Of a stretch of DNA of 64,000 nucleotides, positions 7,960-16,959 are shown one piece after another. Origin of the DNA: [Actinomadura] parvosata subsp. kistnae. Lineage in GTDB: Bacteria > Actinomycetota > Actinomycetes > Streptosporangiales > Streptosporangiaceae. The notes under the pieces were generated by a model. It worked only from the letters and a program-made list of their open reading frames with translations, ran no database searches and was not told the DNA's origin. The DNA lies in the NCBI RefSeq assembly GCF_900323885.1, contig NZ_OOHJ01000030.1, forward strand, positions 372,001 through 436,000, written 5' to 3'. The position numbers were made by a program, and so were the translations under genes. The first letter of the stretch is position 1, and every line of letters starts with the position of its first letter.

Positions 7960-8424
7960 ATGGATGATGCACACGACAGGATCGTGCGATACCTGAGCCG
8001 GAACGGCATCGCGCACAGCGTGATCCGTCACAAGCCGGCCGCCTCGGCCGAGGAGTATCACGAGGTCGTCGGCACCAGGTATGAGCAGCAGGCGAAGTCG
8101 ATCTTCCTGCGGGTGAAGCGCGACGGCGAAAAGAGTTTCGCCGTGCTGGTCATCCAGGCGCAGAAGCGGGCCGATCCGCAACGCGCCGCGAAACTCCTGG
8201 ACGCGCGGGAGGTGAAGCTGGCCACGAAAGAGCAATTGGAGACGCAGACCGGCTGCACGTTCGGCGAGCTGGCGCCTTTGGGAGGGCTCTACGGCTATCC
8301 CCTGCTGTTCGACACCGACCTGCTCGCCGAGGACGAGATCTACTTCAACGCAGGCGACCTGAGTGTTTCCGTGCGCCTTTCTCCCAAAGACCTGTACGAG
8401 CTGGAGCAGCCCAAGGACTACTGA
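7960..8424 (+). CDS. YbaK/ProXp-type aminoacyl-tRNA deacylase
   Basis: A 154-residue stand-alone tRNA-editing domain. Proteins of the YbaK/INS superfamily hydrolyse wrongly charged aminoacyl-tRNA (for example Cys- or Ala-tRNAPro) in the cytoplasm. The family pattern is visible: HSVIRHKPAASAEEYHEVVG, then QAKSIFLRVKR with the conserved lysine, and the glycine loop near LAPLGGLYGYPLLFD. TGGAGGA at 7949-7955 lies 4-5 nt before the ATG at 7960, favouring it over the ATG at 7948. It is divergent from an Lrp/AsnC regulator, which fits an amino-acid-linked role. The tRNA substrate cannot be told from sequence. Confidence 0.8.
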   Translation: MDDAHDRIVRYLSRNGIAHSVIRHKPAASAEEYHEVVGTRYEQQAKSIFLRVKRDGEKSFAVLVIQAQKRADPQRAAKLLDAREVKLATKEQLETQTGCTFGELAPLGGLYGYPLLFDTDLLAEDEIYFNAGDLSVSVRLSPKDLYELEQPKDY

Positions 8425-8458
8425 CGCTCGTTCGGCGTAAAGGTCATCGGCATGCCGC

Positions 8459-8628
8459 TCACAGCTGGTTCCTGATCGCTTCCGGGGTGTCCGGGACCGG
8501 TTGGGCGAGGTACAGCGCCGCCGGGTAATGGCCTTCCGGTCGGGCAGTCCGGCGCGTTCCCAGCAGTCCATACCGCTCTCCAGGCAGGCGACGGCCTCCT
8601 GGAGGCGCCCACGTGCCGGACGCGCCAT
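8459..8628 (-). pseudogene. C-terminal relic of a TPR-like protein, frameshifted
   Basis: On the minus strand one frame reads RLQEAVACLESGMDCWERAG, resembling tetratricopeptide sequence. A second frame continues with GHYPAALYLAQPVPDTPEAI and ends at a TGA (8459-8461). One missing base near GACCGGAAGG would join them. No start or upstream domain remains. It is judged a decayed tail of a larger gene; no homologue was searched. Confidence 0.4.
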
Positions 8629-8686
8629 CGTGCTGGGCGAGGCCTGCACGCGGGGGCCGCCGATCTTCGTGACGGCGCGGAGCCGG

Positions 8687-9283
8687 CTATCGGGCCGCCC
8701 GGTCCACGATCGCCTCCACGATCCTCATCAGCCGGTCCCCCGGCTGAGCGATGCTCCCGTTGTGCGCGCTGACCTGCGCGCCTTCGAGGACGAAGGTGAT
8801 CTCGGCGGCGGCCTGCTCGGGGTCGGGCAGCCCGGCCGCGGCGCACATGCCGACCAGCCTGCGGGTCTGGAGCGCCTTGTGCTCCTCGATCACCTGCCGT
8901 GCGGGATGGGAGCGGTCGGGCAGCTCGGCGAGGGAGTTGATGAACGGGCAGCCCCGATAGGAGATCGCCGGCAGGCCGTCGGCGATGAAGCGGGCCAGGG
9001 CCAGGATCTGCTCCCGTGGCCGGTCGGGATGCTCGGCCTCGGCCCGGTCGAAGGCCGCCTGGTAGTCGGCCGCGACGATCCGCAGCCACTCCGCGACCAG
9101 CTCGTCCTTGGTGACGAAGTGCCGGTAGATGGCCATTTTGGTGGTCTCGGCCCGTTCGGCGATCGCCTGGACGCCCACCCGCCGGATCCCCTCGCTCTGG
9201 AAGAGCTCCTCCGCCGCGTCGAGGATGCGCTCGCGAGGCGGCAGTTTCGCCACCCTGCTCGGCCTTCTGACGGTCGCTGTCAT
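8687..9283 (-). CDS. TetR family transcriptional regulator
   Basis: A 198-residue repressor with a standard helix-turn-helix (residues about 15-60; GVQAIAERAETTKMAIYRHFVTKDELV) and a helical C-terminal domain containing YRGCPFINSLAEL, common in TetR regulators of small-molecule enzymes. The start MTATVRRP is taken for normal length. It is divergent from an amidase gene, and a 16-bp palindrome (9313-9328) lies between the two starts. It therefore most likely represses the amidase until a substrate-like ligand binds. Confidence 0.87.
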   Translation of the reverse strand: MTATVRRPSRVAKLPPRERILDAAEELFQSEGIRRVGVQAIAERAETTKMAIYRHFVTKDELVAEWLRIVAADYQAAFDRAEAEHPDRPREQILALARFIADGLPAISYRGCPFINSLAELPDRSHPARQVIEEHKALQTRRLVGMCAAAGLPDPEQAAAEITFVLEGAQVSAHNGSIAQPGDRLMRIVEAIVDRAAR

Positions 9284-9312
9284 GCCTGCTACGGTACCAG
9301 CGCGTTCCACGC

Positions 9313-9328
9313 GATACCGTTCGGTATC
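9313..9328. promoter_or_regulatory. TetR operator between regulator and amidase
   Basis: GATACCGTTCGGTATC has two 7-bp arms around TT, perfectly inverted. It lies 30 bp from the TetR start and 38 bp from the amidase start. A related half (ACGGTACC) is seen near 9291. Confidence 0.75.
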
Positions 9329-9365
9329 GTCAGAGACTCATGAGTATCGCTTTCGGGGAGAGACA

Positions 9366-10835
9366 GTGAGAGTGACCGAGTACGCGGCCTTCGACGCGGT
9401 CGGGCTGGCCGAGCTGGTGGCCAAGGGCGAGGTGAGCCCCGCCGAGCTGCAGGCGGCCGCGCACGAGGCCGCCCAGGCGGTCAACCCGCGGATCAACGCC
9501 ATCGTGGAGACCTGGCGGGCCGACGACGAGCCCGTCCCCGGCAGCACCCCGCTGGCCGGTGTCCCCTTCCTGATCAAGGACATCGGGGTCGCCATGGCCG
9601 GCCGGCGCATGGAGCTGGGTAGCCGGCTGGCGGCCGGCAACGTCTCCGGCGCCGACTCCTTCCTGATGCGGCGCTTCCGCCGGGCCGGGCTCGTGACGTT
9701 CGGGCGGACCGCGACACCGGAGCTGGCCTACAGCAACACCACCGAACCCGTGCTGTACGGCGCCACCCGCAACCCGTGGGACCTGGGGCGCAGCGCGGGC
9801 GGATCCAGCGGCGGCGCCGGCGCGGCCGTCGCCGCCGGGGTGGTCCCGATCGCGCACGCCACCGACGCGGCCGGCTCGATCCGCATTCCCGCCTCCTGCA
9901 ACGGGTTGTTCGGGCTGAAGCCCACCCGTGGCCGGGTCTCCGCGGGCCCCTCCGCCGACGAGGTCTTCAACGGCCTGGCCGTGCAGGGCGGCATCAGCCG
10001 TACGGTCCGTGACAGCGCGGCGCTGCTCGACCAGATTCGCGGCCCGGAGCCGGGCGACCCCTACTTCGCCCAGGAGCCGTCCCGGCCGTACGCCGAGGAA
10101 GTCACCCGCGACCCCGGCGCGCTGCGGATCGGCGTCCTCACCCAGGCGTGGGGCGGGCACCGCACCGCCGCTCCCGTGGCCGACGCCGTCTCCCGCACCG
10201 CGCGGCTGCTCGAATCCCTCGGCCACCGGGTGGAGGAGGCCGAGGTGGACCTCGGGGTGGGCTGGGAAGAGTTCGTCCTGGCCAGCGCCCGGCAGTGGAC
10301 GGCGAACCTGACGGCCTCGATCGACGCCTTGGCCGCCGCCACGGGCCGGCCCATCGACTCCTCAACCTTGGAGCCGCCCGTCCTGGCCGGCTACCACTAC
10401 GGGCGGCGGGTCAGCGGCGCCCAGTTCGTCACCGCGCTTGAGATCCGGAACCGGATCGCCCGAAGCCTGGCGCGGTCCTTCGACGCGCACGACGTCCTGC
10501 TCACGCCGACCCTGCCGGACCTTCCCGTGCCGTTGGGCACCCATGCCCATGCCGTGGAGGAGCTGGACGGCCTCGGCTGGCTCCGCCGCCTGTTCGACCT
10601 CTCGCCGTTCACCGCGGCGTTCAATGTGGCGGGGACGCCCGCCATGTCCGTGCCCGTGACGGCCGACGCGGAGACGGGCCTGCCGATCGGGATGCAGTTC
10701 GCCGCCGGTTACGGCCGCGAAGACCTGCTCTTCCGCCTCGCGGGGCAGCTTGAGCAGGCGAGCCCGTGGTCGGGCCGGACCCCTGCGGTGTGGGCGGGGA
10801 ACGGATCTCCAGGTCAGCGGCTCGCCATAGCCTAG
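9366..10835 (+). CDS. Amidase signature family amidohydrolase
   Basis: A 489-residue cytoplasmic amidase. The Ser-Ser-Lys triad is visible: Lys71 in FLIKD, Ser147 in GRSAGGSSGG and Ser171 in GSIRIPASC, with the usual spacing and the Gly/Ser-rich signature. The C-terminal part (FDAHDVLLTPTLPDLPVPLG) fits 6-aminohexanoate-cyclic-dimer-hydrolase-like and other linear amidases more than GatA. The GTG at 9366 follows GGGGAGAG. It is under the likely control of the divergent TetR. The natural substrate, an amide or cyclic dipeptide-like compound, is not predictable. Confidence 0.87.
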   Translation: MRVTEYAAFDAVGLAELVAKGEVSPAELQAAAHEAAQAVNPRINAIVETWRADDEPVPGSTPLAGVPFLIKDIGVAMAGRRMELGSRLAAGNVSGADSFLMRRFRRAGLVTFGRTATPELAYSNTTEPVLYGATRNPWDLGRSAGGSSGGAGAAVAAGVVPIAHATDAAGSIRIPASCNGLFGLKPTRGRVSAGPSADEVFNGLAVQGGISRTVRDSAALLDQIRGPEPGDPYFAQEPSRPYAEEVTRDPGALRIGVLTQAWGGHRTAAPVADAVSRTARLLESLGHRVEEAEVDLGVGWEEFVLASARQWTANLTASIDALAAATGRPIDSSTLEPPVLAGYHYGRRVSGAQFVTALEIRNRIARSLARSFDAHDVLLTPTLPDLPVPLGTHAHAVEELDGLGWLRRLFDLSPFTAAFNVAGTPAMSVPVTADAETGLPIGMQFAAGYGREDLLFRLAGQLEQASPWSGRTPAVWAGNGSPGQRLAIA

Positions 10836-10879
10836 TGAACTTCGGAAGAACGAGGGGCGGAGCGCCGGGAGGTAAGCTG

Positions 10880-11257
10880 ATGCGCATGGCCGAACACGTC
10901 TCCGGGAGCCTCGCCCCGGGCGCGGACGCGCGCGTCGACTCGTGCGACGTGCGGTTCGTGGACGTGTTCAAGGTGCTCGGCAAGCGCTGGAACGGCATGA
11001 TCATCGTGGCCCTGATGCAGCGGCCCGCGCGGTTCGGCGAGCTGTCCAGGATGATCTCCGGGATCACCGACGGCATCCTCTCCGACCGGCTGCGCGAGCT
11101 GATGGCGGCCGGGCTCGTGGAGCGCCGCCTCGCCGAGGGCCCCGCGACCGCGGTCCTCTACCAGCTCACCGCTGTCGGCGAGGATCTACGCGGAGCCTTC
11201 CAGGAGCTGCGCGACTGGGCCGATCGCAACGACCTCGGCGGCCACTGCGCCCCCTGA
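10880..11257 (+). CDS. HxlR family transcriptional regulator
   Basis: A 125-residue winged-helix protein with the HxlR pattern CDVRFVDVFKVLGKRWNGMII, RFGELSRMISGITDGILSDRLREL and VLYQLTAVGEDL. An N-terminal Cys in DSCDV, as in redox- or aldehyde-sensing members, may be the sensor. GGGAGG at 10867-10872 fixes the ATG at 10880. It follows the amidase by 44 bp on the same strand and faces the LLM oxidoreductase tail to tail; its target is uncertain. Confidence 0.83.
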   Translation: MRMAEHVSGSLAPGADARVDSCDVRFVDVFKVLGKRWNGMIIVALMQRPARFGELSRMISGITDGILSDRLRELMAAGLVERRLAEGPATAVLYQLTAVGEDLRGAFQELRDWADRNDLGGHCAP

Positions 11258-11260
11258 CCG

Positions 11261-11282
11261 CCGCCGGGCCCTTTCCCGGCGG
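11261..11282 (+). terminator. GC hairpin after HxlR gene
   Basis: CCGCCGGG and CCCGGCGG form an 8-bp perfect stem around CCCTTT, 3 bp after the HxlR stop. There is no U tract, as is common in actinobacteria. Confidence 0.5.
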
Positions 11283-11323
11283 AGCCGGAAAGAGGACCGG
11301 CGGAGCCGGTCGGCGAGGTGGGA

Positions 11324-11389
11324 TCAGCGGCAGGCGAGGTCGATGAATTCGGCGTATCAGCGGCGGGCGAGGTCGATGAGCTCGGCGTA
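11324..11389. repeat. 33-bp tandem duplication at the end of the LLM oxidoreductase gene
   Basis: Two adjoining 33-bp units (11324-11356 and 11357-11389) match at 30 of 33 bases. The inner unit encodes the last ten codons plus stop of the oxidoreductase; the outer copy lies beyond the stop. Confidence 0.85.
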
Positions 11390-12283
11390 GAGGGCGATCG
11401 TCTCCTCGATCCCGAGGTCGCGGCCGTCCTGGCCGCGGCCCGAGGTGGAGAAGAGCACGTGGTCCACCCCGGTGCCCTCCAGGCCCGCCAGATCGTCGGC
11501 GATCTGGCGCGGTGAGCCGCCGAGGAACGGCCGGTCGTCGCCCAGGGCCCCGGCGGTGAGGGGCACGTTGGCCCTGGCCACCACGGTGACCGAGGCGGGG
11601 TCGCGGCCGAACTCCTCGACGGCCGCGCGGAAGGTCTTGGTCAGGTCCAGGAGCGCGTCACGGGAGAGCGCCACGGGGTTGAGCCCGTCGGCGATGCGCG
11701 CGGCACGGCGTACGCCACCGGGCGTCATGGCGCCGAGCAGGACCGGCAGGTGGGCCTGGACCGGCTTGGGGTTGATCTCCGATTCGGCGATGTGGGTGAA
11801 CTTCCCGTCGTAGGCGACGGGGTCGGGGCCCCAGCAGGCTCGCATGGCGGCGATCACCTCGTCCATGCCGGGCCCGATCCTGCTCATCGGCACGCCGGCC
11901 GCGGCGAACTCCTGGGGCATCCACCCCTGGCCGACCCCCGCGACGGCGCGGCCGCCGCTGAGCTGGTCGAGGGTGGCGAACCGCTTGGCCAGGACGGCGG
12001 CGGGGTGCAGCAGGGCGTCGATGACGCTGGTGCCGAGCTTGACGCGCTCGGTGATCGCGGCCACGTAGCTCAGCGTCTCCAGCGGTTCGTAGGCGACCCG
12101 GTACGTCTCCGGCACGGGCTGCGGCTCGCCGCCGGCAATCGAAACGGGAGCGGTGGGCCGCAGCAGGCGCTCGTAGGTCCACACCGAGTCGTACCCGAGC
12201 CGTTCCGCCTCCCGGGCGACGCGGGCGATGTTGGCCGGTCCGGCCAGCGGGCCGGAGGTGGGCAGCGCGATCCCTAGTTCCAT
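11357..12283 (-). CDS. LLM class F420-dependent oxidoreductase
   Basis: A 308-residue luciferase-like TIM-barrel enzyme. Family wording is visible: ELGIALPTSGPLAGPANIAR, AEAERLGYDSVWTYERLL, and GRAVAGVGQGWMPQEFAAAG, the usual glycine-rich segment. The end, DLAGLEGTGVDHVLFSTSGRG, also fits. In actinobacteria such proteins use coenzyme F420 rather than flavin, but the substrate is unknown. It is monocistronic. Its last codons are tandemly duplicated just beyond the stop. Confidence 0.83.
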   Translation of the reverse strand: MELGIALPTSGPLAGPANIARVAREAERLGYDSVWTYERLLRPTAPVSIAGGEPQPVPETYRVAYEPLETLSYVAAITERVKLGTSVIDALLHPAAVLAKRFATLDQLSGGRAVAGVGQGWMPQEFAAAGVPMSRIGPGMDEVIAAMRACWGPDPVAYDGKFTHIAESEINPKPVQAHLPVLLGAMTPGGVRRAARIADGLNPVALSRDALLDLTKTFRAAVEEFGRDPASVTVVARANVPLTAGALGDDRPFLGGSPRQIADDLAGLEGTGVDHVLFSTSGRGQDGRDLGIEETIALYAELIDLARR

Positions 12284-12457
12284 GCTCCGCAGACTACTTC
12301 ATTTTTCGTAGTTCGGTAGAGAAACGGAAGTGTGCTGGGCAAGCAGTAGCACTCCCGGATCTTGCCTTTCGTTCGCGGCTGATCAATAGTGGGCAACATC
12401 GGTCAGATTCGGTCTTTACCGGTCCGCCGTCACCCCCCGAGAACGTTTGAGGTGACC

Positions 12458-15454
12458 ATGAGACGCACGGCTGCGGCGTTCGCGATGCTCGTGGTGCTGT
12501 TCGCGCAGCCCGCCCTGACCCCCGCCCCGGCGAGCGCCGCACCCGCGCCGCCGCCCGTCTACCCGGAGGTCGGCCGGGGCACCGCCGTCCTCGACCACCG
12601 GGCGCTGCTGTCCGGGTACGCCGAGCCGGAGTGGTACGAGGCGAACATCCCCTTCCTGGAGGTGCCCGACCAGGAGATCCAGGACGTCTACTACTACCGC
12701 TGGAGCACCTACAAGCGGCACATCCGCTACACCGACTCCGCGACCGGTCACATCATCACCGAGTTCCACAACGCCCCCGGCTACGCCGCGCCGCTCGGCG
12801 GCATCGTCGCCGCCGCGGGCCACCACGTGTACGAGGGCCGCTGGCTGCGCGACACCCGCCCGGTGGACGACTACCTCACCTACTGGCTGCGGGGCCCCGG
12901 CGCGAGCGCCAAGCCGCGCGAGGAGTACGTCAACAAGGACACCGACGACTGGGCCCACGAGTACTCCTGGTGGGCGGCCGACGCCGCGTACCAGCGTTAC
13001 CTGGTCACCGGCGACGCGTCCTTCGTCGAGGACCTCCTGCCCGACCTGGTCCGCCAGTACGACAAGTGGGGCGGCCAGTACGACGAGAAGCTCGGCCTGT
13101 ACTGGTCGGTGCCCGTGTGGGACGCGATGGAGTACACCGCCTCCTCCTACGAGAGCGACCCGGCCAACCCCTACCACGGCGGCGCCGGCTACCGGCCCAC
13201 GCTCAACGCCTACCAGTACGGCGACGCCCGGGCCATCGCCGCCATCGCGCGGATGCGCGGCGACGGCGCCCTGGCCAGGACGTTCGAGCAACGCGCCGCC
13301 TCGCTGAAGGACGCGCTGCACCGCCACCTGTGGGACCCGGAGCGGCGGTTCTTCTACCACAAGGCCCGCGCCGACCTGGATCCGCGGCAGCGGCTGGTGT
13401 CCACCAGGGAGCAGATCGGGTTCGTGCCGTGGGCGTTCGGGATGGCCCGGCCGGGCACCGAGCAGGCATGGAAGCAGCTGCTGGACCCGCAGGGGTTCGC
13501 CGCGCCGTACGGGCCCACCACCGCCGAGCGGCGCAGCCCGTTCTTCATGCGGGACGCGCTGAGCGGCTGCTGCCGCTGGAACGGCCCGAGCTGGCCGTAC
13601 TCCACCTCGACCACGCTCACCGCCCTGGCGAACCTGCTCAACGACCGTGACCAGGACGTCGTCACCGCCGCCGACTACTACAAGGTCCTGCGCGGCTACG
13701 CGCTCACGCAGTACAAGGACGGCCGCCCGTACGTGGCCGAGGCGCACCACCCCGACGAGCCGCGCTGGATCTACGACGGCCGCGGGCACAGCGAGCACTA
13801 CAACCACTCCACCTTCAACGACCTGGTGATCAGCGGCCTGATCGGGCTCCGCCCGCAGCCGGACGGCACGGTCGTGGTGAACCCGCTGGTCCCGGCCGGG
13901 TGGGAGTACTTCGCGCTGGAGAACGTGCCCTACCACGGGCACAACGTCACGGTCCTGTGGGACCGCGACGGCACCAGGTACGGCCAGGGCAAGGGGCTGC
14001 GCGTCTACGTGGACGGCCGGCCCGCCGCCACGCGGCCCGCGCTGGGCGAGCTGACGGCCCGCGTGCCGGCCGCCGTCGCATCCGGCCGTTCCACGCGCCC
14101 GGTCAACGACGCCGCCAACCCGTACGGCACCGGCTACCCCAAGCCGTTCGCGTCGTACACCAACGGCATCGACGACGTGTGGGACGCCGTGGACGGGCGG
14201 ATCTTCTACGACGACATCCCGCACAGCCGGTGGACCAACTACCGCTCCCCCAACCCGGAGGACCATCTCGGCGTGGACTTCGGCGTGCCGACCCAGGTGA
14301 GCGACGTGCGCTTCCACGCCTACGACGACGGGGGCGGGGTGCGGGCGCCGGCCTCGTACCGGCTGGAGTTCTGGGACGGCGCGGCCTGGCGGGAGGTGCC
14401 GGGCCAGGCACGCACGCCGCGCGAGCCCCGTGCGGCGCTGAACCGGGTCACCTTCCCGGCGCTGACCACGACCCGGGTCCGGCTGGTGTTCGGCAACCCG
14501 CCGGGCGCGTACGTCGGCGTCACCGAACTACAGGCGTGGTCGCCCGCTTCAGGCGGCACCCGGCTGGAGGCGTCCGTCACCGGGCACACGGTGACGGCCA
14601 CGTTCGCCCGCGACGGCGGCAGGCCCGCCACCGGGCTCAAGGTGGTGCTGGCCGTGCCGCCGGGCTGGGCGGCCGAGCCGCTCGGGCGCACCGGGACACC
14701 GGTGGTGCGGCCCGGCGGCACGTTCGAGGCGCGCTGGCGGGTCACGCCGCCGCCGGGGGCGTCGCCGCGCCCCGGCCTGTACCCGGTGCGCGCCTTGGCC
14801 ACGTACGACCGGTCGGCGCGGGCGGCCAGCACGTACGCGCACGTCGAGGTGGCGCTCGACCCGGCCGCCTACGCGAACGTCGAGGCGCAGGACGCTTTCA
14901 CCGCCGACACCTCGGCGGGCTACACCGTGCACCAGCCCTTCGACGGCGAGGCGAGACCGGCGATCGCGGCCGGCGGCGGCCGGTTCGCGGGCAGCGCCGC
15001 GCAACCGTTCTTCGGCATGGTGGCGGGCCCGGCGGGGCCGTCGTCGGCCGACGCCGTGAGCGTCGTGACGGCCGGATCGTTCGCCGGGACCGGCGGCCCT
15101 GAGGACAGCGTGTTCGTCGGCTGGGTCAAGGATCGGGACAACTACGTGACCGCCTGGTACAACCACACCCGCAAGCAGTCGGGCATCAACGTGCGGGCCG
15201 GCGGCCGCTTCCTCGACACGCCCGGCGACGCGGCGCTGAGCCTCCAGCCGGGCGACCGGTTCGCGCTGGTGCTGTCCGGTGACACCATCACCTCCTTCGC
15301 CCTGACCGGCGGGCAATGGCGGCGGCTGCGCACGGCCGGCATCGGCGGCACGCTGGCCACCCCGCAGGCCCGCGAGGGCTACCGGTACGGCTTCGGCCTG
15401 CGCGGCAGCTCCGGGACGATCGCGATCGCGGGCCTGGAGGGCCGGGCCGCGTAG
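12458..15454 (+). CDS. Large secreted glycoside hydrolase (MGH1/GH63-like) with F5/8-type domain
   Basis: A 998-residue exported enzyme. The signal peptide covers about 1-28 (ending ASAAP). Residues about 30-530 look like an (alpha/alpha)6 barrel of the GH63/MGH1 type: the acidic WWAADAAYQRYLV and WDAMEYTASSY segments, CRWNGPSWPYSTSTTL, and GHSEHYNHSTFNDLVISGL near its end. Residues about 560-700 resemble a discoidin (F5/8 type C, CBM32-like) domain (LGVDFGVPTQVSDVRFHAYDD). An NEW3-like domain (GLKVVLAVPPGWA) and a C-terminal beta-sandwich follow. GAGGTGA precedes the ATG. Such proteins usually attack branched plant or microbial glycans, but the exact linkage is unknown. No partner genes adjoin it. 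Confidence 0.7.
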   Translation: MRRTAAAFAMLVVLFAQPALTPAPASAAPAPPPVYPEVGRGTAVLDHRALLSGYAEPEWYEANIPFLEVPDQEIQDVYYYRWSTYKRHIRYTDSATGHIITEFHNAPGYAAPLGGIVAAAGHHVYEGRWLRDTRPVDDYLTYWLRGPGASAKPREEYVNKDTDDWAHEYSWWAADAAYQRYLVTGDASFVEDLLPDLVRQYDKWGGQYDEKLGLYWSVPVWDAMEYTASSYESDPANPYHGGAGYRPTLNAYQYGDARAIAAIARMRGDGALARTFEQRAASLKDALHRHLWDPERRFFYHKARADLDPRQRLVSTREQIGFVPWAFGMARPGTEQAWKQLLDPQGFAAPYGPTTAERRSPFFMRDALSGCCRWNGPSWPYSTSTTLTALANLLNDRDQDVVTAADYYKVLRGYALTQYKDGRPYVAEAHHPDEPRWIYDGRGHSEHYNHSTFNDLVISGLIGLRPQPDGTVVVNPLVPAGWEYFALENVPYHGHNVTVLWDRDGTRYGQGKGLRVYVDGRPAATRPALGELTARVPAAVASGRSTRPVNDAANPYGTGYPKPFASYTNGIDDVWDAVDGRIFYDDIPHSRWTNYRSPNPEDHLGVDFGVPTQVSDVRFHAYDDGGGVRAPASYRLEFWDGAAWREVPGQARTPREPRAALNRVTFPALTTTRVRLVFGNPPGAYVGVTELQAWSPASGGTRLEASVTGHTVTATFARDGGRPATGLKVVLAVPPGWAAEPLGRTGTPVVRPGGTFEARWRVTPPPGASPRPGLYPVRALATYDRSARAASTYAHVEVALDPAAYANVEAQDAFTADTSAGYTVHQPFDGEARPAIAAGGGRFAGSAAQPFFGMVAGPAGPSSADAVSVVTAGSFAGTGGPEDSVFVGWVKDRDNYVTAWYNHTRKQSGINVRAGGRFLDTPGDAALSLQPGDRFALVLSGDTITSFALTGGQWRRLRTAGIGGTLATPQAREGYRYGFGLRGSSGTIAIAGLEGRAA

Positions 15455-15506
15455 CCGTGGGTGAGGCGGTCGCGACGCGGACGCGGGCGTCGTCGATCGC
15501 CTGCCC

Positions 15507-16055
15507 TCACCCGGCCGGGAGTGCCCGGCGCGGCGGCTCGTCCGGCAGCGCCGTGCGCTCGGCACCGGTGGTGGTGCCGAGGGCGTGCACGTCGGGCCCG
15601 GTCGCGCCCCCGTACGTGGCGATCTTGTATTCGACCGCCGCGAGGGAGAGGGTCAGCTCGCGGATCCGGCGGCGGATGGTGTCGCGGTGTTCGACCAGCA
15701 CGTCGAGCCGCTCCGGCACCGTGTGCTCTCCGGCATCGGCGAGCGCGACGTAGTGCTGCAGATCACGCATCGCCATGCCGGACAGCCGCATCCGGGTGAG
15801 GAACACCAGGCGCCGAACCGCGTCGGCGTCGTAGACGCGGTGACCGTTGCCGTCGCGGGCCACCTCGACCAGCCCGGCCCGCTCGTAGTAGCGCAGCGTG
15901 TGGGGCGAGAGGTCGAGGAGGTCGGCGACCTCGGCGATGGTCATCGTCTCGGGCACGTCGGGCACGTCGGTGAGGCGGTGGATCGCCTCGACCGACAGCG
16001 GGCCGTCGTCCCCGAGCGCTTCGAGCGCCCTGGTCATGAGATCGTCGGTGGCCAT
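15507..16055 (-). CDS. MerR family transcriptional regulator
   Basis: A 182-residue MerR-type activator. The DNA-binding part starts after about 40 extra N-terminal residues (MTIAEVADLLDLSPHTLRYYERAGL...NGHRVYDADAVRRLVF). A coiled-coil dimerisation helix follows (HRDTIRRRIRELTLSLAAVEYKIATYG). The N-terminal 40 residues (MTRALEALGDDGPLS...) are unusual for the family. It follows the SDR gene by 10 bp on the same strand and is probably in one transcript with it, controlled at the palindrome 16944-16959. Confidence 0.83.
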   Translation of the reverse strand: MATDDLMTRALEALGDDGPLSVEAIHRLTDVPDVPETMTIAEVADLLDLSPHTLRYYERAGLVEVARDGNGHRVYDADAVRRLVFLTRMRLSGMAMRDLQHYVALADAGEHTVPERLDVLVEHRDTIRRRIRELTLSLAAVEYKIATYGGATGPDVHALGTTTGAERTALPDEPPRRALPAG

Positions 16056-16065
16056 GACCACGAGC

Positions 16066-16926
16066 CTAGACGGGCCGTACCGATGCGGGGACATCGTCGA
16101 AGTCGGCGCCGCGGGCGGTCTCGGCCCACTGCTCGACCTCGTCCAGGCCGCGCCGGTAGGCGCGCGAGATGCGCTCGACGGCCTCGCGCCCGAGCGGCAG
16201 CCGCAGCGGCACCTCGTCGCCGTGCGCGAGGGACACGATGATCTCGGCCGCCCGCACCGGGTCGCCTTCCTGCCGGCCGTCGGTCCCGGCCATGTCCGCG
16301 CGGACGTCGGCGAGCAGGTCGCGGTAGGTCGCGGACGGCTCGGCGAACTCCAGCACGTCGCCCCGGTTGAAGCCGGTCCTGAACCGGCTGGGCTCGACGA
16401 GCATCACCCGGATCCCGAACGGGGCGACCTCCCCGGCCAGGGCCTCGGACCAGCCTTCGAGGGCGAACTTCGACGCGCAGTACGCCGACACGCCGGGGAA
16501 CGCCATCCGCCCGCCCTGGCTGCTCATCTGCACGATCGTCCCGCTGCGCCGCTCACGCATCGCGGGCAGCGCCGCCCGGACGAGCGCGGCGGGCCCGAAC
16601 AGGTGCAGCTCCATCAACTCGCGCAACTGCGCGTCGCCGACCTCCTCGACCGCTCCGACCACGGCCCGGCCCGCGTTGTTGACCAGCACGTCGAGCTGGC
16701 CGAAGCGGCCGAGGGTGTCGCGCACGAGGTCCGGGGCCGCGGCGACGTCCCGGGCGTCGAACGCCGCGACCAGGCAGCTGTCCGGGTACTTGGCCGCCAG
16801 GTCGGCCACGCTCTCGGGCCGGCGCACCGCCGCCACCACGTTGTCGCCCGCCGCGAGCGCCGACTCCGCCAGTGCGCGTCCGAAACCGCGGGACGCGCCG
16901 GTGATGATCCACGTCTGTGTCGTCAT
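16066..16926 (-). CDS. Short-chain dehydrogenase/reductase
   Basis: A 286-residue classical SDR. The cofactor motif is TGASRGFG, NNAG marks the core, and the catalytic Ser-Tyr-Lys set lies in MSSQGG and YCASKFALEGWSEAL. ARDV at the end of the third strand fits NADP(H)-type SDRs of this group. The C-terminal region (MLVEPSRFRTGFNRGD) matches oxidoreductases commonly paired with MerR regulators. It is first in a two-gene operon with MerR. The substrate, probably an aldehyde or ketone, is not known. Confidence 0.87.
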   Translation of the reverse strand: MTTQTWIITGASRGFGRALAESALAAGDNVVAAVRRPESVADLAAKYPDSCLVAAFDARDVAAAPDLVRDTLGRFGQLDVLVNNAGRAVVGAVEEVGDAQLRELMELHLFGPAALVRAALPAMRERRSGTIVQMSSQGGRMAFPGVSAYCASKFALEGWSEALAGEVAPFGIRVMLVEPSRFRTGFNRGDVLEFAEPSATYRDLLADVRADMAGTDGRQEGDPVRAAEIIVSLAHGDEVPLRLPLGREAVERISRAYRRGLDEVEQWAETARGADFDDVPASVRPV

Positions 16927-16943
16927 GGCAGGGACGGTATGCC

Positions 16944-16959
16944 TTCGAGCGCGCTCGAA
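16944..16959 (-). promoter_or_regulatory. MerR-type promoter/operator for the SDR-MerR operon
   Basis: TTCGAGCGCGCTCGAA is a perfect 16-bp palindrome. On the minus strand it lies between TTGCGT and TACCGT, which are 19 bp apart, the long spacer typical of MerR-activated promoters. The hexamers are weak matches, so the promoter reading is inference while the palindrome is certain. Confidence 0.6.
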
